Shown here: positions 47,077 to 56,001 of the stretch, in pieces
Layout: every line of letters starts with the position of its first letter
Numbering within the stretch: position 1 is the stretch's first letter
Origin: Flavobacterium sp. TAB 87
GTDB taxonomy: Bacteria; Bacteroidota; Bacteroidia; Flavobacteriales; Flavobacteriaceae
DNA length: 64,000 nt
Assembly: GCF_001529295.1 (NCBI RefSeq)
Contig: NZ_LLWK01000036.1
Coordinates: forward strand, 226,784 to 290,783
Reading direction: 5' to 3'
Notes under the pieces: generated by a model
The model's input: only the letters and a program-made list of their open reading frames with translations
The model's database searches: none
Told to the model about the DNA's origin: nothing
Program-made: the position numbers and the translations under genes

Positions 47077-48372
47077 CTAGAAGCTGTTAAATTTTAGCAA
47101 ATCAATCTTTAAACTTGTAAATTGTATTTGAAGTTTATTTTTCAATACTTCATATTCGGCCATAAGCAATTGGTTTTTTATTGTAGAATATAAAATAGCT
47201 TCTATTTTTCCGTTATCAAATTTGGCTTGTGTCGTGGCTAACGAAGCTCTTGCGTAGCGTTGCTTTTCGACTAATTTCTGCTGAAGTTTGAGATAATTTT
47301 GAGCATTTTGTTCTTCTAGAACAACTTGTTTTTCTAAATCTTCTTCCTCTTGCTGCATAAATTGCTTCGTTTTTTCACGCTCTATTTTAGCTGCGCTAAT
47401 CTTTTTAGTATTGCGAAATCCATTAAAAACAGGAACAGCCAACTGCAATCCTACTTGCTCACTTTTATTATCTTGCAACTGACTAAAAAAAACAGGAGCA
47501 TTCGGATCTTCCATTTTTAAATTTTTATAGTAAAAAGTCGAATACCCATAAAAGGCAGATACTATCGGTAAATTTGCAGCTCGTTCTAGATTTATCGTTT
47601 TTAAACTATTTGCAAATTGAAGTTCTGCTCTTTTTACTTTTGGATTGTAAAGCGTAGTTTGCTCTTTTCCTGATAAAAGCTCAGTTTCCAATTCAATTTG
47701 ATTTATTGCAATGTCAGTGAAATTTAACAACTGAAATAACTGCATTTTTTGAATTCCGTACAATTGTTCGGTTTGCATGTTCCGACTTTCATCTTCAGAA
47801 AAACTTAATTGCATGTCGTATAAGTCGCTTTGCGGTTTGCTACCAATATTTACTTCTTTGGTTATTCGCTCTAAGTTGAATTCACTTTGTTTGAATTGCG
47901 CTTTCTGAATTTTTACTAATTCTTGGGTGTAAAGCGCTTGGTAATAACTTTCTAAAATCTGAAGTTTATACTCATTTTCGATCACTGCTGCATCTGCTTT
48001 CGCCAACTCAATATTTATTTTATCTTTTTGAGCATTTGCAAAAGCACTAAAATCAATTAGATTCATTTTTGCATTCAAATAAAAATTATCATTTTGAATG
48101 TTAGAACTCACTCTCCCGTTGGTAGAAGGATCGATCGTAGAACCAAAATTATAACTTTGATCTCCATATAAAGTAACAGCGGGCAACATTCGGTTTAAAA
48201 CGGAGTTTTGTAATTTTTCAGTGCGCTTTATTTCTAATTGTCTTATTTTAATTTCGATGTTATTTTGTAAACCTACCGAAATACATTTGGTAACCGACCA
48301 AGAATCTTCTTGACCACTTGCTACTGCTGTAAAAGCAACAAAAAGGACCGTTAAAAAGAGTTTATTATTCAT
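47077..48372 (-). CDS. TolC family outer-membrane efflux protein
   Basis: A 431-residue protein with a signal peptide (1-20, ending ASGQ). Two repeated halves of long amphipathic helices and short strands are visible (KCISVGLQNNIEIKIRQLEI; SYNFGSTIDPSTNGR; later GLQLAVPVFNGFRNTKKISA and ARASLATTQAKFDNG), which is the outer-membrane efflux duplication. It overlaps the permease gene by 8 bases and forms the exit duct of the MacAB-like exporter. Confidence 0.88.
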   Translation of the reverse strand: MNNKLFLTVLFVAFTAVASGQEDSWSVTKCISVGLQNNIEIKIRQLEIKRTEKLQNSVLNRMLPAVTLYGDQSYNFGSTIDPSTNGRVSSNIQNDNFYLNAKMNLIDFSAFANAQKDKINIELAKADAAVIENEYKLQILESYYQALYTQELVKIQKAQFKQSEFNLERITKEVNIGSKPQSDLYDMQLSFSEDESRNMQTEQLYGIQKMQLFQLLNFTDIAINQIELETELLSGKEQTTLYNPKVKRAELQFANSLKTINLERAANLPIVSAFYGYSTFYYKNLKMEDPNAPVFFSQLQDNKSEQVGLQLAVPVFNGFRNTKKISAAKIEREKTKQFMQQEEEDLEKQVVLEEQNAQNYLKLQQKLVEKQRYARASLATTQAKFDNGKIEAILYSTIKNQLLMAEYEVLKNKLQIQFTSLKIDLLKFNSF

Positions 48373-50782
48373 ATTTAAGGTATTTTAAAACATCAACTTT
48401 GGTCGCTTGATACGCTCTTGAAAGCACTACTAATAGCGTTAAAGACAGTAATGCAGCAAATCCAATTATAAACGGATAAATAGAAATTTCAATTCTGTAA
48501 GCAAAATTTTCTAGCCACCTATTAAGTAAATAATATATTGGAAATAAGGCGATTAAAAAACCTATTATACAGTACAAAATATATTGTTTAGAGAGTTCGA
48601 TCAATAAGAAATTTGTTTCGGCTCCAAGAGTTTTTCTAATTGCAATTTCTTTCATTCGTCTTTGAATGGAATACGAGGCCAACGCGAACAATCCGAAAAG
48701 AGCAATTAAAATTACCACCACATTTAACAGTGAAAATAGATTTTTTTGCTTGACATACGACTCATAGCTTCTGGCATATTGTTTATCAATAAAATCATAT
48801 TTAAAAGGATACTCAGAATCCACTTTCGCCCATAATTTTTCAATATCTGCAATAGTATTTTCAATATTATCGGATTTTAGTTTCACAAAAACGGTACCTA
48901 TATTCTGTGCCATATCAACAGTTTTAAAATGATAAAAATACATGCCAGAGACATCAGCTTCGGGACTCAACAGGTTAAAATCTTTAACAACTCCTATAAT
49001 TTTTAATTTTCGTTGTTTGATAATTAATTCTTTTCCTATCGGTTCTTTCATGTCCATCAATTTTTGTGCTTTTTCATTAATCACCACAGAATTAATAGTA
49101 TCCGAGGCATATTTTTGGTTTAGCGACCTTCCTTGAACTACTTCTATTTTCATCATTTCGAACAGACCAAAATCAACTGCAATTGTTCGTTCTTTAAAAA
49201 GTTCATCATTATACAATACACCGCCTAATGAGTTATCAAAACCGTCAAATGAAAGCAAGCCTGTAGAAACCTGATCAACACCTTTTATTTTAGAGAGTTC
49301 TTGTTTAATTGTACTGTATTTCTTGTAGATGTTTTGTCCAACGTTTGCAACCTCATAATCTGATTTAGGAAAATTTAAATTAATTGCAATCACTTGATCT
49401 CCTTTAAAACCTAAATCTTTATTTGATAGATAATCAATTTGCTGGTAGACAATATAAGAACCAACAATAAAAAAAGTAGCTATTGTAAACTGAAAAATCA
49501 GCATTCCGTTGCGCAGCCAAATTCCACTTTTACTTCTAGAAAAATTTCCTTTCAACACTTTTAGTGTTTCAAAATTAGCCACATAAATGGCTGGAAGTAT
49601 TCCTGCAAACAAAACAATTAAAACTACAATCAGAATTAATTGAAGGTAAAACTGACTACCCATTATCCGCAAACTCTTGTTTAAAAAATCATTGTAATAC
49701 GGTAATGTTATTTCGACAATTACTAATGCCAGCAAAATAGATAATAAACTTATTAGAACCGTTTCTAAAATAAATTGAATAACAATAGTACTTTTTGAAG
49801 CACCCACAACTTTACGAACACCCACTTCTTTAGCGCGTTTAACCGCATTAGCTGTAGCCAAATTGATATAGTTTACAATCGAAAGAATGAGTATTAAAAC
49901 GGATAACCCTACCATAATCAACAAAAACTGATAATTACCTCTCCCCTCTGGATATCCATCTGCAACAGAGTGCAATCTTGCTTTTGAAAGTGGCTCAATA
50001 AAAACCTCAAAATGACCTATTTTATTAGCCATATCTTCGAAAGTAAAACCTTCTTGCTGGGCCTCTCTTTTAATGAAATCAATATTATATACTTGTTCTA
50101 AGCTAGCACGTGTGGTCTCAATTTTTGAAGGGTCTTTAACTTTCAGAAGTAGTTTAAAAATAAAAAGACCTGTCGCATTGTCTCTTATCAATTCTTTCAT
50201 TTTATTCATTACAACATCTGGAGCAATCGAAGAGTTTGTTGGAGTTTGATACACAGCGCGCACTACAAACATTTGATCCAAACATGTTATTTGTTTACCA
50301 ATTGGATTTTCTTCTCCAAAAAGGCGTTTAGCAATAGCATCGGAGATAGCAATACTTGAATCATCTTTTAGTGCCGAAATAGCATCGCCTTTAATAATTT
50401 TGAATGGAAAAAGAGCAAAGAAATCAGTTTCAACATTTATAATTTTTTCGACTAGTACTTTCTTGTCTTTATAGACAATTTTATCCTTTTGATACCAGCT
50501 GTCAGCATAAACTACATTTTCTACATTGGGATCTTTAGCTAGAACAGGTCTTAGAAATAATGAACAATCAGAAAAAACAGGCATTCCTGTTAACTGCACT
50601 AGAACCTGATACACCTTGTCTTTTTCAGGATTCCAGTCATTATAACTTTGTTCGTCATTCCAATACAATAACGAAAAAATTAAGCCCGCAATTCCAATGG
50701 CCAATCCGAAAACATTCAGAAATGAAAACAGTTTGTTATGATTTAAATGATAAATGAATATTTTTATATAGTTTTTAAGCAT
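48365..50782 (-). CDS. ABC transporter permease, MacB/FtsX type (second copy)
   Basis: An 805-residue membrane protein. It has an N-terminal helix (LFSFLNVFGLAIGIAGLIFS), a MacB-type periplasmic core, an FtsX domain with three helices near 285-395, a further helix and second periplasmic core (about 420-660), and a last FtsX domain with VKQKNLFSLLNVVVILIALF and ASYSIQRRMKEIAIRKTLGA. It is a close paralogue of the next gene upstream, 3 bases away, and would form the transmembrane part of the exporter. The substrate is unknown. Confidence 0.88.
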   Translation of the reverse strand: MLKNYIKIFIYHLNHNKLFSFLNVFGLAIGIAGLIFSLLYWNDEQSYNDWNPEKDKVYQVLVQLTGMPVFSDCSLFLRPVLAKDPNVENVVYADSWYQKDKIVYKDKKVLVEKIINVETDFFALFPFKIIKGDAISALKDDSSIAISDAIAKRLFGEENPIGKQITCLDQMFVVRAVYQTPTNSSIAPDVVMNKMKELIRDNATGLFIFKLLLKVKDPSKIETTRASLEQVYNIDFIKREAQQEGFTFEDMANKIGHFEVFIEPLSKARLHSVADGYPEGRGNYQFLLIMVGLSVLILILSIVNYINLATANAVKRAKEVGVRKVVGASKSTIVIQFILETVLISLLSILLALVIVEITLPYYNDFLNKSLRIMGSQFYLQLILIVVLIVLFAGILPAIYVANFETLKVLKGNFSRSKSGIWLRNGMLIFQFTIATFFIVGSYIVYQQIDYLSNKDLGFKGDQVIAINLNFPKSDYEVANVGQNIYKKYSTIKQELSKIKGVDQVSTGLLSFDGFDNSLGGVLYNDELFKERTIAVDFGLFEMMKIEVVQGRSLNQKYASDTINSVVINEKAQKLMDMKEPIGKELIIKQRKLKIIGVVKDFNLLSPEADVSGMYFYHFKTVDMAQNIGTVFVKLKSDNIENTIADIEKLWAKVDSEYPFKYDFIDKQYARSYESYVKQKNLFSLLNVVVILIALFGLFALASYSIQRRMKEIAIRKTLGAETNFLLIELSKQYILYCIIGFLIALFPIYYLLNRWLENFAYRIEISIYPFIIGFAALLSLTLLVVLSRAYQATKVDVLKYLKYE

Positions 50783-50784
50783 TG

Positions 50785-53223
50785 TTATTCGTATTTTAAA
50801 TATTTTAATACATCAACTCTTGTGGCTTGATACGCTCTTGATAGCACTACTATTAGCGTTAGAAATAGCAAAGCAACAAATCCTATTATAAAGGGATACA
50901 CTGAAATTTCGATTCGGTTAGCAAAATTCTCCAGCCATTTATTCAATAAATAATACACGGGAAACAAGGCGATTAAAAACCCAATAATGCAAAAAAGAAT
51001 GTACTGTTTCGAGAGTTCTAATAGTAAAACGTTGGTTTCGGCACCAAGCGTTTTTCTGATGGCAATCTCTTTCATGCGTCTTTCTATCGAGTAGGAAGCC
51101 AAAGCAAATAAACCAAACAGCGCAATGACAATAACAACTATGTTTAATAAGGAGAAGAGATTTTTTTGTTTCACATACGTTTGATAAGTTCTTTTGTAAC
51201 TTTTATCTATAAAATCATATTGAAATGGATAATCGGAATCGACATTTTTTACCCAAAATTTTTCAATATCTGCAATGGTTTGCGCTGTGTTTTCGGTATT
51301 TACTTTTACATAGAGATAATTTAAATTACCAATCGTCCAGTCGATGGTTTTAAAGTGAAAGAAAACCATTGGAGGCACTTTTCCTTGTGGGCTAAAAAGG
51401 CTAAAATCTTTTACTACTCCTACAATTTTAAGTTTATTACCGTTCCAATCTACAGTTTTACCAATGGGATCTTTCTCCTTCATCATTTTTAAAGCAGTTT
51501 CATTGACCATCATAGAATTTATGGTGTCTGATGCGATTTTAGGATCCAAATAACGCCCTTGAATCATCTCTATTTTCATCATCTCTAGAAAACCAAAATC
51601 AACAGCAATATTCTGCCCTTGAATGTTGGAGCCTTTATAATTAAAACTCGAAGAAGAGTCGTTACCGCCACCAAATCGTAAGGCTGCTGTAGCTACTTGC
51701 TCTACTCCTTTTATTTTTGAAACTTCATTTTTAGTCGTTGTGTACCGATCAAATATGAGTTGTACTGAATTTTTATCATTCCGAATCGCATCTGGTTTAA
51801 AGTAAAAAATTTCTAAAACTTGCTCGCCAGAAAATCCTAGATCTTTATTTCCTAAATACTGTACCTGTTGAAAAACGATATAAGAACCAATAATAAAGAA
51901 AGAAGCAATTGCAAACTGTACAATTAGCATCGTATTTCGCAGCCAAACGCCGCTTTTGTTTCTTCCAAAATTTCCTTTTAACACTTTTAAAGTCTCAAAA
52001 TTAGATACATAAAAAGCGGGAAAAATACCTGCAAAAATTACTGTGACTACAAAAATTATTATGATCTCCAGAAAAAATTGACTTCCATAAATAATTAATT
52101 GTTTGTCTAAAAATTCATTGTAGTAAGGCAATGAAAGTTCGACTATAACTAAGGCTAGCGAAATTGCAACGATCACTGTAATTATAGTTTCAAACAAAAA
52201 TTGCTTTATAATATTAGCTTGTGATGCGCCCACAATTTTTCTAACACCCACTTCTTTTGCTCTACGTAATGCATTTGCTGTGGCTAGATTTACGTAATTA
52301 ACAATGGATAAAGTCAAAATTAAAACAGACAAACCAATCATGATCAATAAAAATTGATTGTTGCCTTTTCCCTCTGGAGACCCTGGTCCTTTGGTATCCA
52401 TTCGAGACATAGCTAGAGATTCTAAAGAAAAATTAAAAGCTCCGTATTGTGCTTCATATTGTTTTATGGTAATCCCTTCTTCTTTTGCTTCTTTTGCTAT
52501 TTTATTAGTATAAAAAATCGTTTTAATTTTTGCTTCAAGATCACCCTTTTTTGAAGGATCTTTTAATTTGATGTACCAACCATTATTAAAATTTCCCCAT
52601 TGCTCTTTATCTGCATTTATTTTAGCTTTCATTCTATTGACCACCGCATCTGGAGCAACTGCGGAATTTCCAGTAATTTTATAGATGGCTGAGACCGTTA
52701 ATATTTGATCTTCATACTGAATTTGTTTGCCAATTGGATTTTCAATTCCAAAAAAAAGTGCTGCCGTTTTTTGTGTTAGTGCAATACTGTTCTCGTTTTG
52801 TAAAGCCGTTTTTTGATTTCCTTTAATAAACTCAAAAGGGAAAAAATTAAAAAAATTATTTTCGGCATTAAAGACTTTGTCAACAAATATTTTCTTGCCA
52901 TTGTATTTGTAAAGTAGTGATTGGTACCAGTTTTCAGAGTACATCATTTCTTCGATGTTGGAATCATCTTTTACAAATGGTGCCATTGTAACTGGAATAT
53001 TGTTCCATACTTTGCCGTCTTCCATATCTACTAAGACTTGAAAAACAGTATCTTTATTCGGGTTCCATTCGTTATAACTTTGCTCGTCGTTCCAATAGAG
53101 CGTGGCAAAAATTAATCCTGCTATTCCTATTGCTAAACCCAAAACATTTAAGACTGTAAAAAGCTTATTATTTTTGATGTGATAGAAAAATATATTTGTC
53201 CAATTTTTTAGCATGATTCTCAA
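50785..53223 (-). CDS. ABC transporter permease, MacB/FtsX type (first copy)
   Basis: An 812-residue paralogue of the gene at 48365 with the same layout: N-terminal helix (VLNVLGLAIGIAGLIFATLY), MacB core, FtsX domain (LRRAKEVGVRKIVGASQANI), helix plus second core, and FtsX (ASYSIERRMKEIAIRKTLGA). The last 130 residues of the two are almost the same, so they arose by tandem duplication. It lies 2 bases after the ATPase gene. It may act as a heterodimer with its copy. Confidence 0.88.
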   Translation of the reverse strand: MRIMLKNWTNIFFYHIKNNKLFTVLNVLGLAIGIAGLIFATLYWNDEQSYNEWNPNKDTVFQVLVDMEDGKVWNNIPVTMAPFVKDDSNIEEMMYSENWYQSLLYKYNGKKIFVDKVFNAENNFFNFFPFEFIKGNQKTALQNENSIALTQKTAALFFGIENPIGKQIQYEDQILTVSAIYKITGNSAVAPDAVVNRMKAKINADKEQWGNFNNGWYIKLKDPSKKGDLEAKIKTIFYTNKIAKEAKEEGITIKQYEAQYGAFNFSLESLAMSRMDTKGPGSPEGKGNNQFLLIMIGLSVLILTLSIVNYVNLATANALRRAKEVGVRKIVGASQANIIKQFLFETIITVIVAISLALVIVELSLPYYNEFLDKQLIIYGSQFFLEIIIIFVVTVIFAGIFPAFYVSNFETLKVLKGNFGRNKSGVWLRNTMLIVQFAIASFFIIGSYIVFQQVQYLGNKDLGFSGEQVLEIFYFKPDAIRNDKNSVQLIFDRYTTTKNEVSKIKGVEQVATAALRFGGGNDSSSSFNYKGSNIQGQNIAVDFGFLEMMKIEMIQGRYLDPKIASDTINSMMVNETALKMMKEKDPIGKTVDWNGNKLKIVGVVKDFSLFSPQGKVPPMVFFHFKTIDWTIGNLNYLYVKVNTENTAQTIADIEKFWVKNVDSDYPFQYDFIDKSYKRTYQTYVKQKNLFSLLNIVVIVIALFGLFALASYSIERRMKEIAIRKTLGAETNVLLLELSKQYILFCIIGFLIALFPVYYLLNKWLENFANRIEISVYPFIIGFVALLFLTLIVVLSRAYQATRVDVLKYLKYE

Positions 53224-53225
53224 AT

Positions 53226-53930
53226 TTATGGAGTGATTAGTACATCAACATTACGACTATTCGTTTTTTCAGAAAGTACAATTCCGTCTTTCATCAAAAT
53301 TGTTTTTTGCGAAAAAGAAGCATCATAATCAGAGTGTGTAACCATCAAAATGGTAGCGCCATTGGCATGCAAATCGGTCAATAATTCCATTACTTCATTT
53401 CCGTTTTTACTATCAAGATTTCCTGTAGGTTCATCGGCAAGAATAATTTTCGGATCATTAATTAATGCTCTTGCTACTGCAACGCGCTGCTGTTGTCCTC
53501 CAGAAAGTTGTTGCGGATAATGTTTCAACCGGTGCGAAATATTTAGTTTTTCGGCAATTGCTGCTACTTTTTGTTTTCTTTCTGCCGAAGGAATTTTGCT
53601 GTAAATCAACGGTAATTCAATATTATCATACACTGATAATTCATCGATTAAATTGAAGTTTTGAAAAATAAATCCGATATTTTCTTTTCTCACCTTCGAT
53701 TTTTGCTTTTCTTTCAAACCCACCATTTCCTGATCGAGTAATTGGTAACTTCCGCTAGAGGCGCTATCTAATAATCCCACAATATTCAGTAAAGTCGACT
53801 TTCCACTTCCTGATGCTCCCATTATCGAAATAAAATCACCTTGATTAATGGTTAATGATACTTCGCTTAAAGCTTTGGTTTCAATTTCTTCGGTTCTAAA
53901 TACTTTTGAAAGGTTTTTGATTTTGATCAT
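53226..53930 (-). CDS. ABC transporter ATP-binding protein (MacB/LolD type)
   Basis: A 234-residue ATPase subunit. Walker A MGASGSGKSTLLNIVG, Q-loop IFQNFNLI, signature LSGGQQQRVAVARAL, Walker B IILADEPTGNLDSK and H-loop MVTHSDYDA are all present. It drives the mechanotransmission-type permeases encoded next to it. It lies between the adaptor gene (68 bases upstream) and the permease genes. Confidence 0.93.
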   Translation of the reverse strand: MIKIKNLSKVFRTEEIETKALSEVSLTINQGDFISIMGASGSGKSTLLNIVGLLDSASSGSYQLLDQEMVGLKEKQKSKVRKENIGFIFQNFNLIDELSVYDNIELPLIYSKIPSAERKQKVAAIAEKLNISHRLKHYPQQLSGGQQQRVAVARALINDPKIILADEPTGNLDSKNGNEVMELLTDLHANGATILMVTHSDYDASFSQKTILMKDGIVLSEKTNSRNVDVLITP

Positions 53931-53998
53931 ACTATTCGTTTTTTGATTGCTGTTATTTTTTTAATATTCACTAAGAACTAAGTACTACTTACTTCTGC

Positions 53999-55237
53999 TT
54001 ATTCTAAATTTAAAACTTCAACTTGCTTGTAATCTTTGTAAGAGGATGTAATAACTTTTTCTCCAGGTTTTAATCCTTCCAAAACTTCATAATACAACGG
54101 ATTTTCTTTTCCTAATTTAATGGCTCTTCTTTCTGCTTGGTTTCCTTTAAGCACAAAAATCCATTTTCCTCCCGTTTCTTCATTAAAACTTCCCTTTGAA
54201 ACGACAATTGTTTTAGATTTTTCAGATAAATTTAGTTTTACACCAAAACTCAATCCTTGCTTTAAATCCAATTTTTCATTAGATATGAAATCCAGTTCGA
54301 CTAAAAATCTTCCGTTTTTTATTTCTGGAATTACTTTAGTTATTTGAACTGCTATGTTTTTATTGTCAAAAATAACCGTTCCTTTTTGCAGCTCGGAAAT
54401 ACGATCCAGATAAAACTCATCAACATCTGCTACCAATTTATACCCTTTACGGTCATCTATAATTCCGATCGTAGAATTTTCAGGATAATTTTTTCCAAGA
54501 ATAGGTTCAAATGAAGACAATCTTCCGGAAAGTGGCGCCGTAACCAGAAAGTTTTTTTTGTTAGTTCTTAAAATTCCAAGACTTTTATTCATTACTCCAA
54601 TCGATTGATTGAATTGTGAAATTTGTACTAAATTGGCTTGCTTTTCTTTACTTACACTTTGTTTTATAATTCCCATTCGCTCTTGTTGAAAACGAAAATT
54701 TTCTTTGGTCTTGTTCCACTCGCTTTTAGCTAAAATTTCCTGCTCAAATAAATTTTTATTCAAATCATATAAATTTTTGGCATCTAAATAATCGTGTTCG
54801 ATTGCAATCAAATCTTTACTAAGATTTAATTCTTGGTTTCTCAAATCGAGTTTCGCTTTATTCAGATTATTAATTTGCTCAATAATAGCGGTTTCTTGTT
54901 GCATATACGCCAATTCTGAATTAGGATTGTACAATTTTGCTAACGGTTGTCCTTTGCTTACTTCATCACCATTTTCGACAAAAATTTCCTGAACAGATCC
55001 ACCCTCAATAATATTAATCAGCATCGAGTTTAGCGGAACTGCCTTTGCTTGAAAAGACATAAAATCTTCAAAATAATTACCTTCGACTGATTTTATCGAA
55101 ATTTCATTTCTTTTTATGGTAAGACTTCTCTTTTTTGTTGCCGATGTAAAAACTACATATCCTAAAATCAAGATAATTGGTAATGCGATTAATACGTACT
55201 TATTTTTGTTACTTTTACTTTTAATGACGGTGTCCAT
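53999..55237 (-). CDS. HlyD/MacA-like periplasmic adaptor protein
   Basis: A 412-residue adaptor with one N-terminal membrane anchor (YVLIALPIILILGYVVF). It has a biotinyl-lipoyl-like half (IEGGSVQEIFVENGDEVSKG, residues about 75-95), a long coiled-coil hairpin (about 105-215), the second lipoyl half (VTAPLSGRLSSFEPILG) and a beta-barrel plus membrane-proximal end (LEGLKPGEKVITSSYKDYK). It bridges the permeases and TolC. First gene of the exporter operon, with a sigma-54-like -24 element upstream. Confidence 0.9.
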   Translation of the reverse strand: MDTVIKSKSNKNKYVLIALPIILILGYVVFTSATKKRSLTIKRNEISIKSVEGNYFEDFMSFQAKAVPLNSMLINIIEGGSVQEIFVENGDEVSKGQPLAKLYNPNSELAYMQQETAIIEQINNLNKAKLDLRNQELNLSKDLIAIEHDYLDAKNLYDLNKNLFEQEILAKSEWNKTKENFRFQQERMGIIKQSVSKEKQANLVQISQFNQSIGVMNKSLGILRTNKKNFLVTAPLSGRLSSFEPILGKNYPENSTIGIIDDRKGYKLVADVDEFYLDRISELQKGTVIFDNKNIAVQITKVIPEIKNGRFLVELDFISNEKLDLKQGLSFGVKLNLSEKSKTIVVSKGSFNEETGGKWIFVLKGNQAERRAIKLGKENPLYYEVLEGLKPGEKVITSSYKDYKQVEVLNLE

Positions 55238-55260
55238 TGCTACTTATTTGTTGTGTATAA

Positions 55261-55276
55261 AGGGATTTTCGTGCCA
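55261..55276 (-). promoter_or_regulatory. Candidate sigma-54 promoter of the exporter operon
   Basis: On the minus strand, TGGCACG (perfect -24 element) is followed with correct spacing by a poor -12 (TCCC instead of TTGC). It lies 24-39 bases before the adaptor start. The divergent gene encodes a sigma-54 response regulator, which supports the idea. Confidence 0.35.
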
Positions 55277-55337
55277 CTGATTTAAAAACAACAACTAACT
55301 GAACATGAGTAAATTAAAAAAAATTAAATATTTTAAC

Positions 55338-55353
55338 TGTTCATTAATGAACA
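55338..55353. promoter_or_regulatory. 16-bp perfect palindrome between exporter and regulator gene
   Basis: TGTTCATTAATGAACA, fully symmetric, in the 193-base divergent region. Position and symmetry suit an activator or repressor site, perhaps for the regulator encoded to the right. It is not followed by a U-tract. Confidence 0.5.
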
Positions 55354-55430
55354 CCTTTTGATCGGAACCGAACACTACACATTAGCATGTGTTTTAATTA
55401 ACGCTTCAGAAAATAAAATATCAGCCGAAA

Positions 55431-55520
55431 ATGAAAAAAACAAATGCCTCCATTTTAATCATTGATGATCAAGAAGACATACTTTTTGCTTCAAAAATTA
55501 CGGGCTATAAATTAAGATAA
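55431..55520 (+). pseudogene. Sigma-54 response regulator gene cut by prophage insertion
   Basis: The frame from ATG 55431 codes MKKTNASILIIDDQEDILFA plus SKI, the start of the receiver domain of a NtrC-type regulator typical of Flavobacteriaceae exporter loci (acidic pair DD at residues 12-13). Host similarity stops after codon 23; six foreign codons (TGYKLR) follow and then a stop at 55518. The remaining receiver, AAA+ and HTH parts should lie beyond the right end of the prophage, outside this window. The gene is divergent from the exporter operon. Confidence 0.75.
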
Positions 55521-55565
55521 ACAATAATAGTAATATAAAAAAGGTCGAAAAGTCCAATAAAACAA

Positions 55566-55593
55566 GGCTCTCACAGCAATGTGGGAGCCTTTT
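55566..55593 (+). terminator. Terminator-like hairpin near phage left end
   Basis: Stem GGCTCTCAC / GTGGGAGCC (one G-T wobble) with a 6-nt loop, followed by TTTT. It would stop transcripts entering the prophage from the interrupted host gene. Confidence 0.5.
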
Positions 55594-55620
55594 GCCTTTA
55601 AAATTAAAATGTACATAAGC

Positions 55621-55691
55621 TACCATTAAGTACCATTTAACTACCATTATAAAAAGCTTTAAATACCAAACAAACCAATCAACTACCATTG
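55621..55691. repeat. Iterated TACCATT repeats at the phage left end
   Basis: TACCATT occurs at 55621, 55631, 55642 and 55684, with a variant TACCAAA at 55664; the first three are spaced 10-11 bases, one helical turn. Such direct repeats near the end of a transposable phage suit transposase end-binding sites (as the L sites of Mu). No protein binding is shown. Confidence 0.5.
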
Positions 55692-55693
55692 AC

Positions 55694-56001
55694 AAGCTAA
55701 AACGGTCTAAAAGCTACTATAAACAGGCATTTAGCGAGTAATATGTAAGTATTTAAACACTTTTAAAGACCTGTTTAAACACCTATTTGTACAATTGATT
55801 AATATGCCTGTTTTTATGTATGCGTAGCCCAATGGGTAGCCTCATGGGTAGCCTTTTTAGTGTAGTGATAGTGCCGATACAAAACCCCGTATTGTATCTA
55901 AATTAACGCCAAACAAGCTAAAAAAGAACTTAGCGAACCCCGAAATACACAAAAAAGAACATCTAAAATAGTTAATACGTTGATTTATAGCATTTTAATA
56001 T
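55694..56001. other. Non-coding phage left region
   Basis: No gene seen. It holds a tandem 12-base repeat at 55832-55854 and a hairpin at 55876-55898 (GATACAA/TTGTATC, 9-nt loop) downstream of the repressor gene. Confidence 0.5.
55832..55854. repeat. Tandem ATGGGTAGCCT repeat
   Basis: Two exact 11-base copies of ATGGGTAGCCT start at 55832 and 55844, with a degenerate third (GCGTAGCCC) at 55822. Possibly a second set of phage regulatory or end-binding sites. Confidence 0.45.

Noticed and set aside
55500..55600. Classical TG...CA phage end
   Set aside because: No TG dinucleotide lies in the first 75 bases after the junction, so the Mu terminal rule does not apply as such.
55498..55695. Minus-strand 65-codon frame at the phage left end
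   Set aside because: It runs through the TACCATT repeats and the hairpin, is aromatic-rich without any pattern, and has no neighbour context.
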